Of a stretch of 64,000 nt of DNA, positions 22,701 through 31,924 are shown in pieces. The notes beneath the pieces are model-generated. The model saw nothing but the letters and a program-made list of their open reading frames with translations, had not been told where the DNA came from and ran no database searches. A program made the position numbers and the translations under genes. This DNA comes from Cedecea davisae DSM 4568 (GTDB taxonomy: Bacteria; Pseudomonadota; Gammaproteobacteria; Enterobacterales; Enterobacteriaceae): assembly GCF_000412335.2 (NCBI RefSeq), contig NZ_KE161030.1, forward strand, positions 530,014-594,013. The letters run 5' to 3'. How positions within the stretch are numbered: position 1 is the stretch's first letter; every line of letters begins with the position of its first letter.

Positions 22701-24071
22701 TCAGGCTTTAACGGTTTTCAGGTTCTTCTGCTTAAGGAAGTAGCCCACGCCCAGAATCACAATCCATACCGGGATCAGATAAACCGAAATGGCCATGCCC
22801 GGCGTCATCAGCATGATGACCAGCACCGCGACCATAAACAGCAGGCAGACCCAGTTACCCAGCGGGTAGAACAGCGCCGGGAAGCGGGTTTTCACGCCCT
22901 GCAATTGCTTCGCGCGGCGGAACTTGATGTGCGCCAGGCTGATCATCGCCCAGTTGATCACCAGGGCGGACACTACCAGCGCCATCAGCAGGCCAAAGGC
23001 CGATTCCGGTGCCAGATAGTTAATCAGCACGCAGAGAGCGGTAAAGCCCGCAGAGACCAGAATGGTGTTTACCGGCACGCCGCGCTTATCGACATTTTTC
23101 AGCATTTTCGGGGCGTTGCCCTGCTGTGCCAGGCCGAACAGCATACGGCTGTTGCAGTATACGCAGCTGTTGTAAACCGACAGCGCTGCGGTCAGCACCA
23201 CCACGTTAAGCGCGTTGGCCACGAAGGTATCACCCAGCTCGTGGAAGATCAGCACAAACGGGCTGGTGTCGGCGGTGACGCGCGTCCACGGCAGCAGGGA
23301 CAGCAGGATCGCGAGCGAGCCCACGTAGAAGATAAGGATGCGGTAGATAACCTGGTTAGTGGCTTTTGGAATGCTCACTTCCGGGTTGTCGGCTTCGGCG
23401 GCGGTAATGCCGACCAGCTCAAGCCCGCCGAAGGAGAACATGATAATCGCCATCATCATCACCAGCCCCATGACGCCGTGCGGCATAAAGCCACCCTGAT
23501 CCCAGAGGTTGCTGACGGATGCCTGCGGGCCGCCGTTGCCGCTGAACAGCAGCCAGCCGCCGAATATAATCATGGCGATAACGGCCACGACTTTAATAAT
23601 GGCAAACCAGAACTCCATCTCGCCGAACACTTTCACGTTGGTCAGGTTGATGGCGTTGATAATCACGAAGAAGGCCGCCGCCGTTGCCCAGGTTGGGATC
23701 TCCGGCCACCAGAACTGAATATACTTCCCGACCGCCGTAAGCTCTGCCATGGCAACCAGGACGTACAGCACCCAGTAGTTCCAGCCTGAAGCAAAGCCCG
23801 CGAAGCCGCCCCAGTATTTATAGGCAAAATGGCTGAATGACCCGGCAACCGGCTCCTCAACGACCATTTCTCCCAGCTGGCGCATAATTAAAAAAGCGAT
23901 AAACCCGGCGATGGCGTAGCCGAGAATAATTGCCGGACCCGCGGACTGGATGACGGATGCGCTGCCCAGAAACAGGCCCGTCCCGATAGCTCCACCCAGC
24001 GCAATCAGCTGAATATGGCGGTTTTTAAGGCCGCGTTTCAGCGTGTCGCCTTGCTGTTGACCTTCCATCAT
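22701..24071 (-). CDS. aroP: Aromatic amino acid permease AroP
   Basis: AroP is a proton-driven inner-membrane importer of Phe, Tyr and Trp of the amino acid-polyamine-organocation superfamily. The product is 456 residues (E. coli 457). It begins with two Met codons as in E. coli, then LKRGLKNRHIQLIALGGAIG and twelve predicted membrane segments. Family stretches SASVIQSAGPAIILGY and MFSFGGLELVGITAAEADNP are present. A candidate TyrR box lies about 65 nt upstream of the start, as expected for a TyrR-regulated gene. Confidence 0.95.
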   Translation of the reverse strand: MMEGQQQGDTLKRGLKNRHIQLIALGGAIGTGLFLGSASVIQSAGPAIILGYAIAGFIAFLIMRQLGEMVVEEPVAGSFSHFAYKYWGGFAGFASGWNYWVLYVLVAMAELTAVGKYIQFWWPEIPTWATAAAFFVIINAINLTNVKVFGEMEFWFAIIKVVAVIAMIIFGGWLLFSGNGGPQASVSNLWDQGGFMPHGVMGLVMMMAIIMFSFGGLELVGITAAEADNPEVSIPKATNQVIYRILIFYVGSLAILLSLLPWTRVTADTSPFVLIFHELGDTFVANALNVVVLTAALSVYNSCVYCNSRMLFGLAQQGNAPKMLKNVDKRGVPVNTILVSAGFTALCVLINYLAPESAFGLLMALVVSALVINWAMISLAHIKFRRAKQLQGVKTRFPALFYPLGNWVCLLFMVAVLVIMLMTPGMAISVYLIPVWIVILGVGYFLKQKNLKTVKA

Positions 24072-24136
24072 GTAACCTCATTGTGGTTAATGTCTGCGCT
24101 ACACTGGCGCATTTGTAATTGTGTTGTTCCGTAAGG

Positions 24137-24154
24137 TGTAGTCTTTTTTTTACG
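24137..24154 (-). promoter_or_regulatory. Candidate TyrR box upstream of aroP
   Basis: TGTAGT-N6-TTTACG matches the TyrR consensus TGTAAA-N6-TTTACA at 9 of 12 defined positions. It lies about 65 nt upstream of aroP. A weaker match (TGTAAT-N6-GTTCCG, 24113-24130) sits 24 bp away, the arrangement of a strong and weak box pair. TyrR control of aroP is established in E. coli; here it is a sequence prediction. Confidence 0.42.
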
Positions 24155-24561
24155 GTTGTTAAATATTGAATTTGCGGATAGGGCTACCGCATCGCAAAGA
24201 ATAGTGGTAAGCGCTCGCGTTTGCACCTGCTTTCTGCCACTGCTCTGACGAGTTGAATAAAAAGAAACCATTTGTAAAAAAGGGGGAAGGAAAAAGTGGG
24301 ATTGTGCAGCCTTTGTCCAGGCAGTTTTACTGCATGAATATGTCATTTTTTAGGCGATGTTTTCGGTTGCGATTGAAAAATATATCGTTTCATAAACGTT
24401 AACATTGCCACTTAGGGAGTAAACGGAGCTTGTGCGCCAGGTTACAGGTTTGAAAAGCCATTCCTTTAGTGTTGTTAAAATGTGCCTGCTTTCATGATTT
24501 CAATCAAAACCAATATGGACAGAAGGTGAATACTTTGTTACTTTTAGCCTCACGAACGTGA

Positions 24562-24578
24562 AATTGGTCTTACCAATT
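24562..24578. promoter_or_regulatory. PdhR operator upstream of pdhR-aceEF-lpd
   Basis: AATTGGTCTTACCAATT is a near-perfect 17-bp palindrome fitting the PdhR consensus ATTGGT-N3-ACCAAT exactly. It lies 31 nt upstream of pdhR, so PdhR should repress its own operon and be relieved by pyruvate. Confidence 0.9.
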
Positions 24579-24609
24579 GACTCCGGGTTAATGGCAGGGA
24601 TAGGGAACG

Positions 24610-25374
24610 ATGGCCTACAACAAAATCCGCCAACCAAAATTATCCGATGTGATTGAGCAACAGCTGGAGTTTCTCATCCTTGAGGGGACCCTGCGCCCCG
24701 GCGAAAAACTTCCACCTGAACGCGAACTGGCGAAACAATTTGATGTTTCCCGTCCTTCACTACGCGAGGCCATTCAGCGTCTCGAAGCGAAGGGTTTGCT
24801 GCTCCGTCGTCAGGGCGGTGGCACTTTTGTCCAGAACAGCCTCTGGCAGAGCCTGAGCGACCCGCTGGTCGAGCTTCTCTCGGACCATCCCGAATCCCAG
24901 TTTGATCTGCTCGAAACCCGTCATGCCCTTGAAGGAATTGCTGCGTACTATGCGGCGCTACGCGGGACAGATGAAGATCTTAAACGCATTGGCGACTGCC
25001 ATATAGCGATTCAGCAGGCTCAGGAGTCGGGCGATTTAGACGCCGAAGCCGATGCCGTCATGCAGTATCAAATTGCGGTAACCGAAGCGGCCCATAATGT
25101 GGTGCTTCTGCATTTACTGCGCTGCATGGAGCCGATGCTCGAACAAAACGTTCGCCAGAATTTTGAATTGCTCTACGCGCGCCGCGAGATGTTGGCGCAA
25201 GTGAGCAGCCATCGCGCCAGCATTTTTGCGGCGATTATGGCTCGCCAGCCGGAGCAGGCGCGAGAAGCGTCGCATCGTCACCTGGCGTTTATTGAGGAAA
25301 TATTGCTGGACCGCAGCCGTGAGCAGAGTCGTCGCGAACGCTCTCTCCGTCTTCTTCAGCAACGTAAGGATTAA
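24610..25374 (+). CDS. pdhR: Pyruvate-sensing repressor PdhR
   Basis: PdhR is a GntR/FadR-family repressor of the pyruvate dehydrogenase operon and of respiratory genes; pyruvate releases it from DNA. The product is 254 residues as in E. coli. The winged helix-turn-helix spans roughly residues 9-77 ([20 protein letters not shown], then [17 protein letters not shown]). A helical FCD effector domain follows. It heads pdhR-aceE-aceF-lpd and has its own operator just upstream. Confidence 0.97.
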   Translation: MAYNKIRQPKLSDVIEQQLEFLILEGTLRPGEKLPPERELAKQFDVSRPSLREAIQRLEAKGLLLRRQGGGTFVQNSLWQSLSDPLVELLSDHPESQFDLLETRHALEGIAAYYAALRGTDEDLKRIGDCHIAIQQAQESGDLDAEADAVMQYQIAVTEAAHNVVLLHLLRCMEPMLEQNVRQNFELLYARREMLAQVSSHRASIFAAIMARQPEQAREASHRHLAFIEEILLDRSREQSRRERSLRLLQQRKD

Positions 25375-25493
25375 GCGCCCAACTTTAGAGCGCGGCAACT
25401 AAACGCAGAACCTGTCTTATTGTGTTTTTTACCAAGAGCACAATGGGACAGGTTCCAGATAATCAACGTATTAGACAGATAAGGAATACCCCC

Positions 25494-28157
25494 ATGTCAG
25501 AACGTTTCCCAAATGACGTGGATCCGATTGAAACTCGCGACTGGTTACAGGCGATCGAATCGGTTATCCGTGAAGAAGGTGTTGAGCGCGCTCAGTATCT
25601 GATTGATCAGTTACTGGCCGAAGCCGGCAAAGGCGGCGTGAAAGTAGCTGCTTCCGCAGGTGCTCGCAACTATGTAAACACCATTGCCGTTGAAGATGAG
25701 CCGGAATACCCGGGCAATCTGGACCTGGAGCGCCGCATTCGTTCTGCTATCCGCTGGAACGCAATCATGACCGTTCTGCGCGCATCCAAGAAAGACCTGG
25801 AGCTGGGTGGCCACATGGCTTCCTTCCAGTCTTCCGCAACTGTTTATGAAGTGTGCTTTAACCACTTCTTCCGTGCAGCTAACGAGAAAGACGGCGGCGA
25901 TCTGGTGTACTTCCAGGGCCACATCTCTCCGGGCATCTATGCGCGTGCATTCCTGGAAGGGCGTCTGACCGAAGAGCAGATGAACAACTTCCGTCAGGAA
26001 GTGCATGGTAAAGGTCTGTCTTCTTACCCGCACCCGAAACTGATGCCAGAATTCTGGCAGTTCCCGACCGTTTCTATGGGTCTGGGCCCAATCGGCGCTA
26101 TCTACCAGGCTAAATTCCTGAAATATCTGGAACACCGCGGCCTGAAAGACACCTCCGAGCAAACCGTTTACGCCTTCCTGGGCGACGGCGAGATGGATGA
26201 GCCAGAATCTAAAGGTGCGATCACTATCGCAACCCGTGAGAAACTGGACAACCTGTGCTTCATCATCAACTGTAACCTGCAGCGTCTGGATGGTCCGGTC
26301 ACCGGTAACGGTAAGATCATCAACGAACTGGAAGGCATCTTCAGCGGTGCTGGCTGGAACGTTATCAAAGTGATGTGGGGCGGTCGTTGGGATGAGCTGC
26401 TGCGTAAAGACACCAGCGGTAAGCTTATCCAGCTGATGAACGAAACCGTTGACGGCGACTACCAGACCTTCAAATCCAAAGACGGCGCCTACGTGCGTGA
26501 GCACTTCTTCGGTAAATATCCTGAAACCGCCGCACTGGTTGCAGACTGGACTGATGAGCAGATCTGGGCGCTGAACCGTGGTGGTCACGATCCGAAGAAA
26601 GTTTACGCTGCACTGAAAAAAGCGCAGGACACCAAAGGTAAAGCGACCGTTATCCTGGCCCACACCATCAAAGGTTACGGCATGGGCGATACCGCAGAAG
26701 GTAAAAACATCGCTCACCAGGTGAAGAAAATGAACATGGACGGCGTGCGTTATATCCGCGACCGTTTCAACGTTCCGGTGACCGATGAGCAGGTAGAAAG
26801 CCTGTCTTACATCACCTTCCCTGAAGGTTCTGAAGAGCACAAGTACCTGCACGAACGCCGTCAGGCGCTGAAAGGCTACCTGCCCGCTCGTCAGCCAAAC
26901 TTCTCCGAGAAACTGGCACTGCCTGCGCTGGAAGACTTCTCTCAGCTGCTGGAAGAGCAGAACAAAGAGATCTCCACCACCATCGCCTTCGTTCGTGCCC
27001 TGAACGTGATGCTGAAGAACCCGTCTATCAAAGACCGTCTGGTTCCAATCATCGCCGATGAAGCTCGTACCTTTGGTATGGAAGGTCTGTTCCGTCAGAT
27101 CGGTATTTACAGCCCGAACGGCCAGCAGTACACCCCGCAGGACCGTGAGCAGGTTGCTTACTATAAAGAAGACGAGAAAGGTCAGATCCTGCAGGAAGGT
27201 ATCAACGAACTGGGTGCTGGCGCGTCCTGGCTGGCTGCTGCGACTTCATACAGCACCAACAACCTGCCGATGATCCCGTTCTACATCTACTACTCCATGT
27301 TCGGTTTCCAGCGTATCGGTGACCTGTGCTGGCAGGCTGGCGACCAACAGGCTCGCGGCTTCCTGGTCGGTGGTACTTCCGGTCGTACAACGCTGAACGG
27401 TGAAGGTCTGCAGCACGAAGATGGTCACAGCCACATTCAGTCTCTGACTATCCCTAACTGTATCTCTTACGATCCTTCTTACGCGTACGAAGTGGCTGTC
27501 ATCATGCACGACGGTCTGACTCGTATGTACGGTGAAGCACAAGAGAACATTTACTACTACATCACCACCCTGAACGAAAACTACCACATGCCGGCTATGC
27601 CAGCAGGTGCCGAGGAAGGTATCCGTAAAGGTATCTACAAACTCGAAACCGTTGCGGGTAGCAAAGGTAAAGTTCAGCTGCTGGGCTCCGGTTCTATCCT
27701 GCGTCACGTACGTGAAGCAGCACAGATTCTGGCTAACGACTACGGCGTGGGCTCTGACGTGTACAGCGTAACTTCCTTCACTGAACTGGCTCGTGATGGC
27801 CAGGATTGTGAGCGCTGGAACATGCTGCACCCAATGGAAACTCCGCGCGTTCCGTACATCGCTCAGGTGATGAACGACGCTCCAGCGGTAGCTTCTACTG
27901 ACTATATGAAACTGTTCGCCGAGCAGGTCCGTACTTACGTACCAGCTGATGATTATCGCGTACTGGGTACCGACGGCTTCGGTCGTTCTGACAGCCGCGA
28001 AAATCTGCGTCACCACTTCGAAGTTGATGCTTCTTATGTGGTTGTAGCGGCCCTGGGCGAACTGGCTAAACGTGGCGAAATCGATAAGAAAGTGGTTGCG
28101 GAAGCCATCACTAAATTCAACATCGATGCAGATAAAGTTAACCCGCGTCTGGCGTAA
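25494..28157 (+). CDS. aceE: Pyruvate dehydrogenase E1 component AceE
   Basis: AceE is the thiamine diphosphate-dependent E1 that decarboxylates pyruvate and acetylates the lipoyl group of AceF. The start [17 protein letters not shown], preceded by AAGGA, gives 887 residues as in E. coli; an in-frame upstream ATG is ignored. The ThDP/Mg motif [13 protein letters not shown] with [12 protein letters not shown] is visible near residues 230-265. The 119-bp pdhR-aceE gap could hold an internal promoter. Codon usage is typical of a very highly expressed gene. Confidence 0.98.
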   Translation: MSERFPNDVDPIETRDWLQAIESVIREEGVERAQYLIDQLLAEAGKGGVKVAASAGARNYVNTIAVEDEPEYPGNLDLERRIRSAIRWNAIMTVLRASKKDLELGGHMASFQSSATVYEVCFNHFFRAANEKDGGDLVYFQGHISPGIYARAFLEGRLTEEQMNNFRQEVHGKGLSSYPHPKLMPEFWQFPTVSMGLGPIGAIYQAKFLKYLEHRGLKDTSEQTVYAFLGDGEMDEPESKGAITIATREKLDNLCFIINCNLQRLDGPVTGNGKIINELEGIFSGAGWNVIKVMWGGRWDELLRKDTSGKLIQLMNETVDGDYQTFKSKDGAYVREHFFGKYPETAALVADWTDEQIWALNRGGHDPKKVYAALKKAQDTKGKATVILAHTIKGYGMGDTAEGKNIAHQVKKMNMDGVRYIRDRFNVPVTDEQVESLSYITFPEGSEEHKYLHERRQALKGYLPARQPNFSEKLALPALEDFSQLLEEQNKEISTTIAFVRALNVMLKNPSIKDRLVPIIADEARTFGMEGLFRQIGIYSPNGQQYTPQDREQVAYYKEDEKGQILQEGINELGAGASWLAAATSYSTNNLPMIPFYIYYSMFGFQRIGDLCWQAGDQQARGFLVGGTSGRTTLNGEGLQHEDGHSHIQSLTIPNCISYDPSYAYEVAVIMHDGLTRMYGEAQENIYYYITTLNENYHMPAMPAGAEEGIRKGIYKLETVAGSKGKVQLLGSGSILRHVREAAQILANDYGVGSDVYSVTSFTELARDGQDCERWNMLHPMETPRVPYIAQVMNDAPAVASTDYMKLFAEQVRTYVPADDYRVLGTDGFGRSDSRENLRHHFEVDASYVVVAALGELAKRGEIDKKVVAEAITKFNIDADKVNPRLA

Positions 28158-28171
28158 GAGGTAAAGAGACA

Positions 28172-30064
28172 ATGGCTATCGAAATCAAAGTACCAGACAT
28201 CGGCGCTGATGAAGTAGAAATCACCGAGATTCTGGTCAAAGTTGGCGACAAAGTTGAAGCTGAACAGTCGCTGATCGTCGTAGAAGGCGACAAAGCCTCT
28301 ATGGAAGTTCCGTCTCCTCAGGCTGGCGTCGTAAAAGAGATTAAAGTCTCCGTCGGCGACAAAACCGAGACCGGCAAACTGATCATGATTTTCGATTCCG
28401 CCGAAGGTGCAGCAGCCGCTGCACCTGCTAAGGCAGAAGAGAAGAAAGAAGCCGCTCCGGCTGCAGCACCTGCTGCCGCGGCTGCAAAAGAAGTTAACGT
28501 GCCGGACATCGGCGGTGACGAAGTAGAAGTTACCGAGATCATGGTTAAAGTTGGCGACACCGTTGCCGCTGAGCAGTCTCTGCTGACCGTAGAAGGCGAC
28601 AAAGCCTCTATGGAAGTCCCTGCTCCGTTCGCGGGCGTGGTTAAAGAGATCAAAATCAGCACCGGCGACAAAGTGTCCACCGGCTCCCTGATCATGGTGT
28701 TCGAAGTGGCGGGTGCTGCACCTGCTGCGGCCCCGGCACAGGCTGCTGCTCCTGCCGCCGCCGCGCCAGCTGCTTCCGGCTCTAAAGAAGTAAACGTACC
28801 GGACATCGGCGGTGACGAAGTTGAAGTCACTGAAGTGATGGTGAAAGTGGGCGATAAAGTTGCCGCTGAACAGTCACTGATCACCGTAGAAGGCGACAAA
28901 GCTTCTATGGAAGTCCCTGCGCCATTCGCCGGTACTGTTAAAGAAATCAAAATCAGCACCGGCGACAAAGTGTCTACCGGCTCCCTGATCATGGTATTCG
29001 AAGTGGAAGGCGCTGCGCCTGCCGCGGCTCCGGCTGCTGCACCAGCTCCAGCCGCTGCGGCTCCTGCACCGGCTGCCAAAGCTGCTGCACCTGCTGCACC
29101 TGCTGCTAAAGCGGAAGGCAAATCTGAATTCGCTGAAAACGACGCTTACGTCCACGCTACTCCGCTGATCCGCCGTCTGGCTCGCGAGTTCGGCGTAAAC
29201 CTGGCGAAAGTGAAAGGCACCGGCCGTAAAGGTCGCATCCTGCGCGAAGACGTTCAGACCTACGTGAAAGACGCTGTTAAGCGCGCTGAAGCGGCTCCGG
29301 CTGCTACCGGCGGCGGTCTGCCGGGCATGCTGCCATGGCCGAAAGTAGACTTCAGCAAGTTCGGCGAAATCGAAGAAGTGGAAATGGGCCGTATCCAGAA
29401 AATCTCTGGTGCTAACCTGAGCCGTAACTGGGTGATGATCCCGCACGTTACCCACTTCGACAAAACCGATATCACCGATCTGGAAGCGTTCCGTAAGCAG
29501 CAGAATGACGAAGCCGCTAAGCGTAAGCTGGACGTGAAGTTCACCCCTGTGGTGTTCATCATGAAAGCCGTTGCTGCCGCGCTTGAGCAGATGCCACGCT
29601 TCAACAGCTCCCTGTCCGAAGATGGCCAGAAGCTGACGCTGAAGAAATACATCAACGTGGGTGTTGCGGTTGATACTCCGAACGGCCTGGTCGTTCCGGT
29701 ATTCAAAGATGTGAACAAGAAGAGCATCACCGAACTGTCCCGCGAACTGATGGCTATCTCCAAAAAAGCTCGCGACGGCAAGCTGACCGCTGGCGAAATG
29801 CAGGGCGGCTGCTTCACCATCTCCAGCCTGGGCGGTATCGGGACGACTCACTTCGCGCCAATCGTTAATGCGCCTGAAGTGGCTATCCTCGGTGTGTCCA
29901 AGTCGGCAATCGAGCCGGTCTGGAACGGTAAAGAGTTCACGCCGCGTCTGATGATGCCAATGTCTCTTTCCTTCGACCACCGCGTAATCGACGGCGCTGA
30001 TGGTGCTCGCTTTATCACCATCATCAACAATATGCTGTCCGATATTCGCCGCCTGGTGATGTAA
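28172..30064 (+). CDS. aceF: Dihydrolipoyl acetyltransferase E2, AceF (three lipoyl domains)
   Basis: AceF is the core of pyruvate dehydrogenase, passing the acetyl group from lipoyl-lysine to CoA. The product is 630 residues. There are three lipoyl domains, each with the lipoylation motif GDKASMEVP (Lys41, Lys144, Lys243), joined by Ala/Pro-rich linkers. The E1/E3-binding domain follows at about residues 328-368 ([14 protein letters not shown]). The catalytic domain ends in [14 protein letters not shown] with His603 and Asp607. The start is 14 nt after the aceE stop. Confidence 0.98.
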   Translation: MAIEIKVPDIGADEVEITEILVKVGDKVEAEQSLIVVEGDKASMEVPSPQAGVVKEIKVSVGDKTETGKLIMIFDSAEGAAAAAPAKAEEKKEAAPAAAPAAAAAKEVNVPDIGGDEVEVTEIMVKVGDTVAAEQSLLTVEGDKASMEVPAPFAGVVKEIKISTGDKVSTGSLIMVFEVAGAAPAAAPAQAAAPAAAAPAASGSKEVNVPDIGGDEVEVTEVMVKVGDKVAAEQSLITVEGDKASMEVPAPFAGTVKEIKISTGDKVSTGSLIMVFEVEGAAPAAAPAAAPAPAAAAPAPAAKAAAPAAPAAKAEGKSEFAENDAYVHATPLIRRLAREFGVNLAKVKGTGRKGRILREDVQTYVKDAVKRAEAAPAATGGGLPGMLPWPKVDFSKFGEIEEVEMGRIQKISGANLSRNWVMIPHVTHFDKTDITDLEAFRKQQNDEAAKRKLDVKFTPVVFIMKAVAAALEQMPRFNSSLSEDGQKLTLKKYINVGVAVDTPNGLVVPVFKDVNKKSITELSRELMAISKKARDGKLTAGEMQGGCFTISSLGGIGTTHFAPIVNAPEVAILGVSKSAIEPVWNGKEFTPRLMMPMSLSFDHRVIDGADGARFITIINNMLSDIRRLVM

Positions 30065-30067
30065 TTG

Positions 30068-30095
30068 AAAAGCCGGCCAATCGGCCGGCTTTTTT
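30068..30095 (+). terminator. Terminator after aceF
   Basis: AAAAGCCGGCC and GGCCGGCTTTT form an 11-bp stem with an AATC loop, followed by a six-T tract. It starts directly after the aceF stop. Partial readthrough plus a separate lpd promoter would explain how lpd serves several dehydrogenase complexes. Confidence 0.88.
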
Positions 30096-30162
30096 CTGAT
30101 AATCTCATGTGGTTTGTGAGGTTATTGGCGAAAGCGACAATTCGTGAGCCGTTTGTTGTTTC

Positions 30163-30180
30163 AAAATTGTTAACAATTTT
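30163..30180. promoter_or_regulatory. Palindrome in the lpd promoter region, possible ArcA site
   Basis: AAAATTGTTAACAATTTT is a perfect 18-bp palindrome about 60 nt upstream of lpd. It contains GTTAA, the ArcA core half-site, and ArcA represses lpd in E. coli. A -35-like TTGTTA lies inside it and TAAACT downstream could be the -10. The palindrome is certain, the regulator is inferred. Confidence 0.5.
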
Positions 30181-30239
30181 GTAAACTGCGGGCGGATAGA
30201 ACGACCCGGTGGACGACGGGTATAAATTAAGAGGTCATG

Positions 30240-31664
30240 ATGAGCACAGAAATCAAAACTCAGGTCGTAGTACTTGGGGCAGGCCCGGCAGGTTACTCCG
30301 CAGCATTCCGCGCGGCGGATTTAGGTCTGGAAACCGTCATCGTAGAGCGTTACAGCACCCTCGGCGGTGTTTGTCTGAACGTCGGCTGTATCCCTTCTAA
30401 AGCGCTGCTGCACGTTGCTAAAGTTATTGAAGAAGCAAAAGCACTGGCCGAGCACGGCATCGTTTTCGGTGAGCCGAAAACCGATATCGACAAAATTCGT
30501 ACCTGGAAAGAGAAAGTTATCACTCAGCTGACTGGCGGTCTGGCCGGTATGGCAAAAGGCCGTAAGGTCAAAGTGGTAAACGGTCTGGGTAAATTCACCG
30601 GGGCTAACACCCTGGAAGTTGAAGGCGAGAACGGCAAAACCGTGATCAACTTCGACAACGCTATCATCGCGGCGGGTTCCCGTCCGATCGAGCTGCCGTT
30701 CATTCCTCATGAAGACCCGCGCGTGTGGGACTCCACCGATGCGCTGGAGCTGAAAACCGTACCGAAACGCCTGCTGGTTATGGGCGGCGGTATCATCGGT
30801 CTGGAAATGGGCACCGTATACCATGCGCTGGGTTCAGATATTGACGTGGTTGAAATGTTCGACCAGGTTATCCCGGCTGCTGACAAAGACATCGTTAAAG
30901 TCTTCACCAAACGCATCAGCAAGAAATTCAACCTGATGCTGGAAACCAAAGTGACCGCCGTTGAAGCAAAAGAAGACGGTATCTACGTTTCCATGGAAGG
31001 CAAAAAAGCGCCTGCTGAACCACAGCGTTACGACGCCGTGCTGGTGGCTATCGGCCGCGTGCCGAACGGTAAAAACCTCGATGCTGGCAAAGCTGGCGTG
31101 GAAGTTGATGACCGTGGCTTCATCCACGTTGACAAGCAGCTGCGCACCAACGTGCCGCACATCTTTGCTATCGGCGATATCGTCGGTCAGCCGATGCTGG
31201 CGCACAAAGGTGTTCATGAAGGCCACGTTGCCGCTGAAGTTATCGCCGGAATGAAGCATTACTTCGACCCGAAAGTTATCCCATCCATCGCTTATACCGA
31301 GCCGGAAGTTGCATGGGTTGGCCTGACCGAGAAAGAAGCGAAAGAGAAAGGCATCAGCTATGAAACCGCCACCTTCCCGTGGGCTGCTTCTGGCCGTGCT
31401 ATCGCTTCCGACTGTGCGGACGGCGTGACCAAGCTTATCTTCGACAAAGAAACTCACCGCGTTATCGGTGGTGCGATTGTTGGCACCAACGGCGGCGAGC
31501 TGCTGGGTGAAATCGGCCTGGCTATCGAAATGGGCTGTGATGCGGAAGACATCGCGCTGACCATCCACGCTCACCCGACTCTGCACGAGTCCGTTGGCCT
31601 GGCTGCTGAAGTGTTCGAAGGTAGCATCACCGACCTGCCAAACCCGAAAGCGAAGAAAAAGTAA
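30240..31664 (+). CDS. lpd: Dihydrolipoyl dehydrogenase E3, Lpd
   Basis: Lpd is the FAD enzyme that reoxidises dihydrolipoamide for pyruvate and 2-oxoglutarate dehydrogenases and the glycine cleavage system. Two ATGs are adjacent; the second is chosen because GAGG then lies at usable spacing and the 474 residues match E. coli. Visible are the FAD motif VLGAGPAGYSAA, the redox disulfide GGVCLNVGC (Cys45, Cys50), the NAD motif GGGIIGLEMG, and the C-terminal HAHPTLHES active-site His/Glu. Confidence 0.97.
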   Translation: MSTEIKTQVVVLGAGPAGYSAAFRAADLGLETVIVERYSTLGGVCLNVGCIPSKALLHVAKVIEEAKALAEHGIVFGEPKTDIDKIRTWKEKVITQLTGGLAGMAKGRKVKVVNGLGKFTGANTLEVEGENGKTVINFDNAIIAAGSRPIELPFIPHEDPRVWDSTDALELKTVPKRLLVMGGGIIGLEMGTVYHALGSDIDVVEMFDQVIPAADKDIVKVFTKRISKKFNLMLETKVTAVEAKEDGIYVSMEGKKAPAEPQRYDAVLVAIGRVPNGKNLDAGKAGVEVDDRGFIHVDKQLRTNVPHIFAIGDIVGQPMLAHKGVHEGHVAAEVIAGMKHYFDPKVIPSIAYTEPEVAWVGLTEKEAKEKGISYETATFPWAASGRAIASDCADGVTKLIFDKETHRVIGGAIVGTNGGELLGEIGLAIEMGCDAEDIALTIHAHPTLHESVGLAAEVFEGSITDLPNPKAKKK

Positions 31665-31683
31665 CTTTCCGAGTTTGATAAAG

Positions 31684-31708
31684 CGGCCCTCCGGGGCCGT
31701 TTTTTTTT
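31684..31708 (+). terminator. Terminator after lpd
   Basis: CGGCCC and GGGCCG form a short GC stem with a TCCG loop followed by nine T residues, 20 nt after the lpd stop. It ends the pdhR-aceEF-lpd transcripts before acnB. Confidence 0.85.
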
Positions 31709-31788
31709 GCCTGAACGTCATATCAAAAAGTAATCTATTCCCCCTTAACGATTCAGCAAGGTTTTAATGTTGCTTTTTTGTAAACGGA

Positions 31789-31817
31789 TTAACACCCCCT
31801 GAAAATCCTGCTATGCT
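31789..31817 (+). promoter_or_regulatory. Predicted sigma70 promoter of acnB
   Basis: TTAACA-N17-TATGCT matches the sigma70 hexamers at 5 of 6 and 4 of 6 positions with ideal spacing. It lies about 110 nt upstream of the acnB start. This is a pattern-based prediction with no mapped start site. Confidence 0.45.
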
Positions 31818-31924
31818 GCCCGACGCGGTACCGGGCATTTACCCTACAAACTGCTGTCTCACAGGAGCGTGAAGAGAGAGAGATCCGGTAGCGCCAAATG
31901 ACAATGAGAGCGAGGAGAACCGTC

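Larger units (their letters stand above)
24072..24609. other. Divergent control region between aroP and pdhR
   Basis: This 538-bp AT-rich stretch separates two divergent genes. It holds a candidate TyrR box near aroP and a PdhR operator near pdhR, listed separately. The last 120 bp (from TTTCATGATTTCAATC) resemble the E. coli pdhR promoter region as I recall it. I see no convincing small gene or RNA in the remainder. Confidence 0.6.

Noticed and set aside
24113-24130. Second TyrR box next to the aroP candidate
   Set aside because: Only one half-site is good (TGTAAT); too weak to list as its own feature.
25611-26852. A 413-codon minus-strand frame opposite aceE
   Set aside because: Shadow of aceE codon bias; no family features or ribosome-binding site.
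28172-29015. Tandem repeats in aceF considered as a mobile or CRISPR-like array
   Set aside because: They are three in-frame lipoyl domains of a normal E2 enzyme.
28318-29121. Ala/Gly/Ser-rich minus-strand frame opposite the aceF lipoyl region
   Set aside because: Mirrors the Ala-Pro linkers and lipoyl repeats of aceF; low-complexity artefact.
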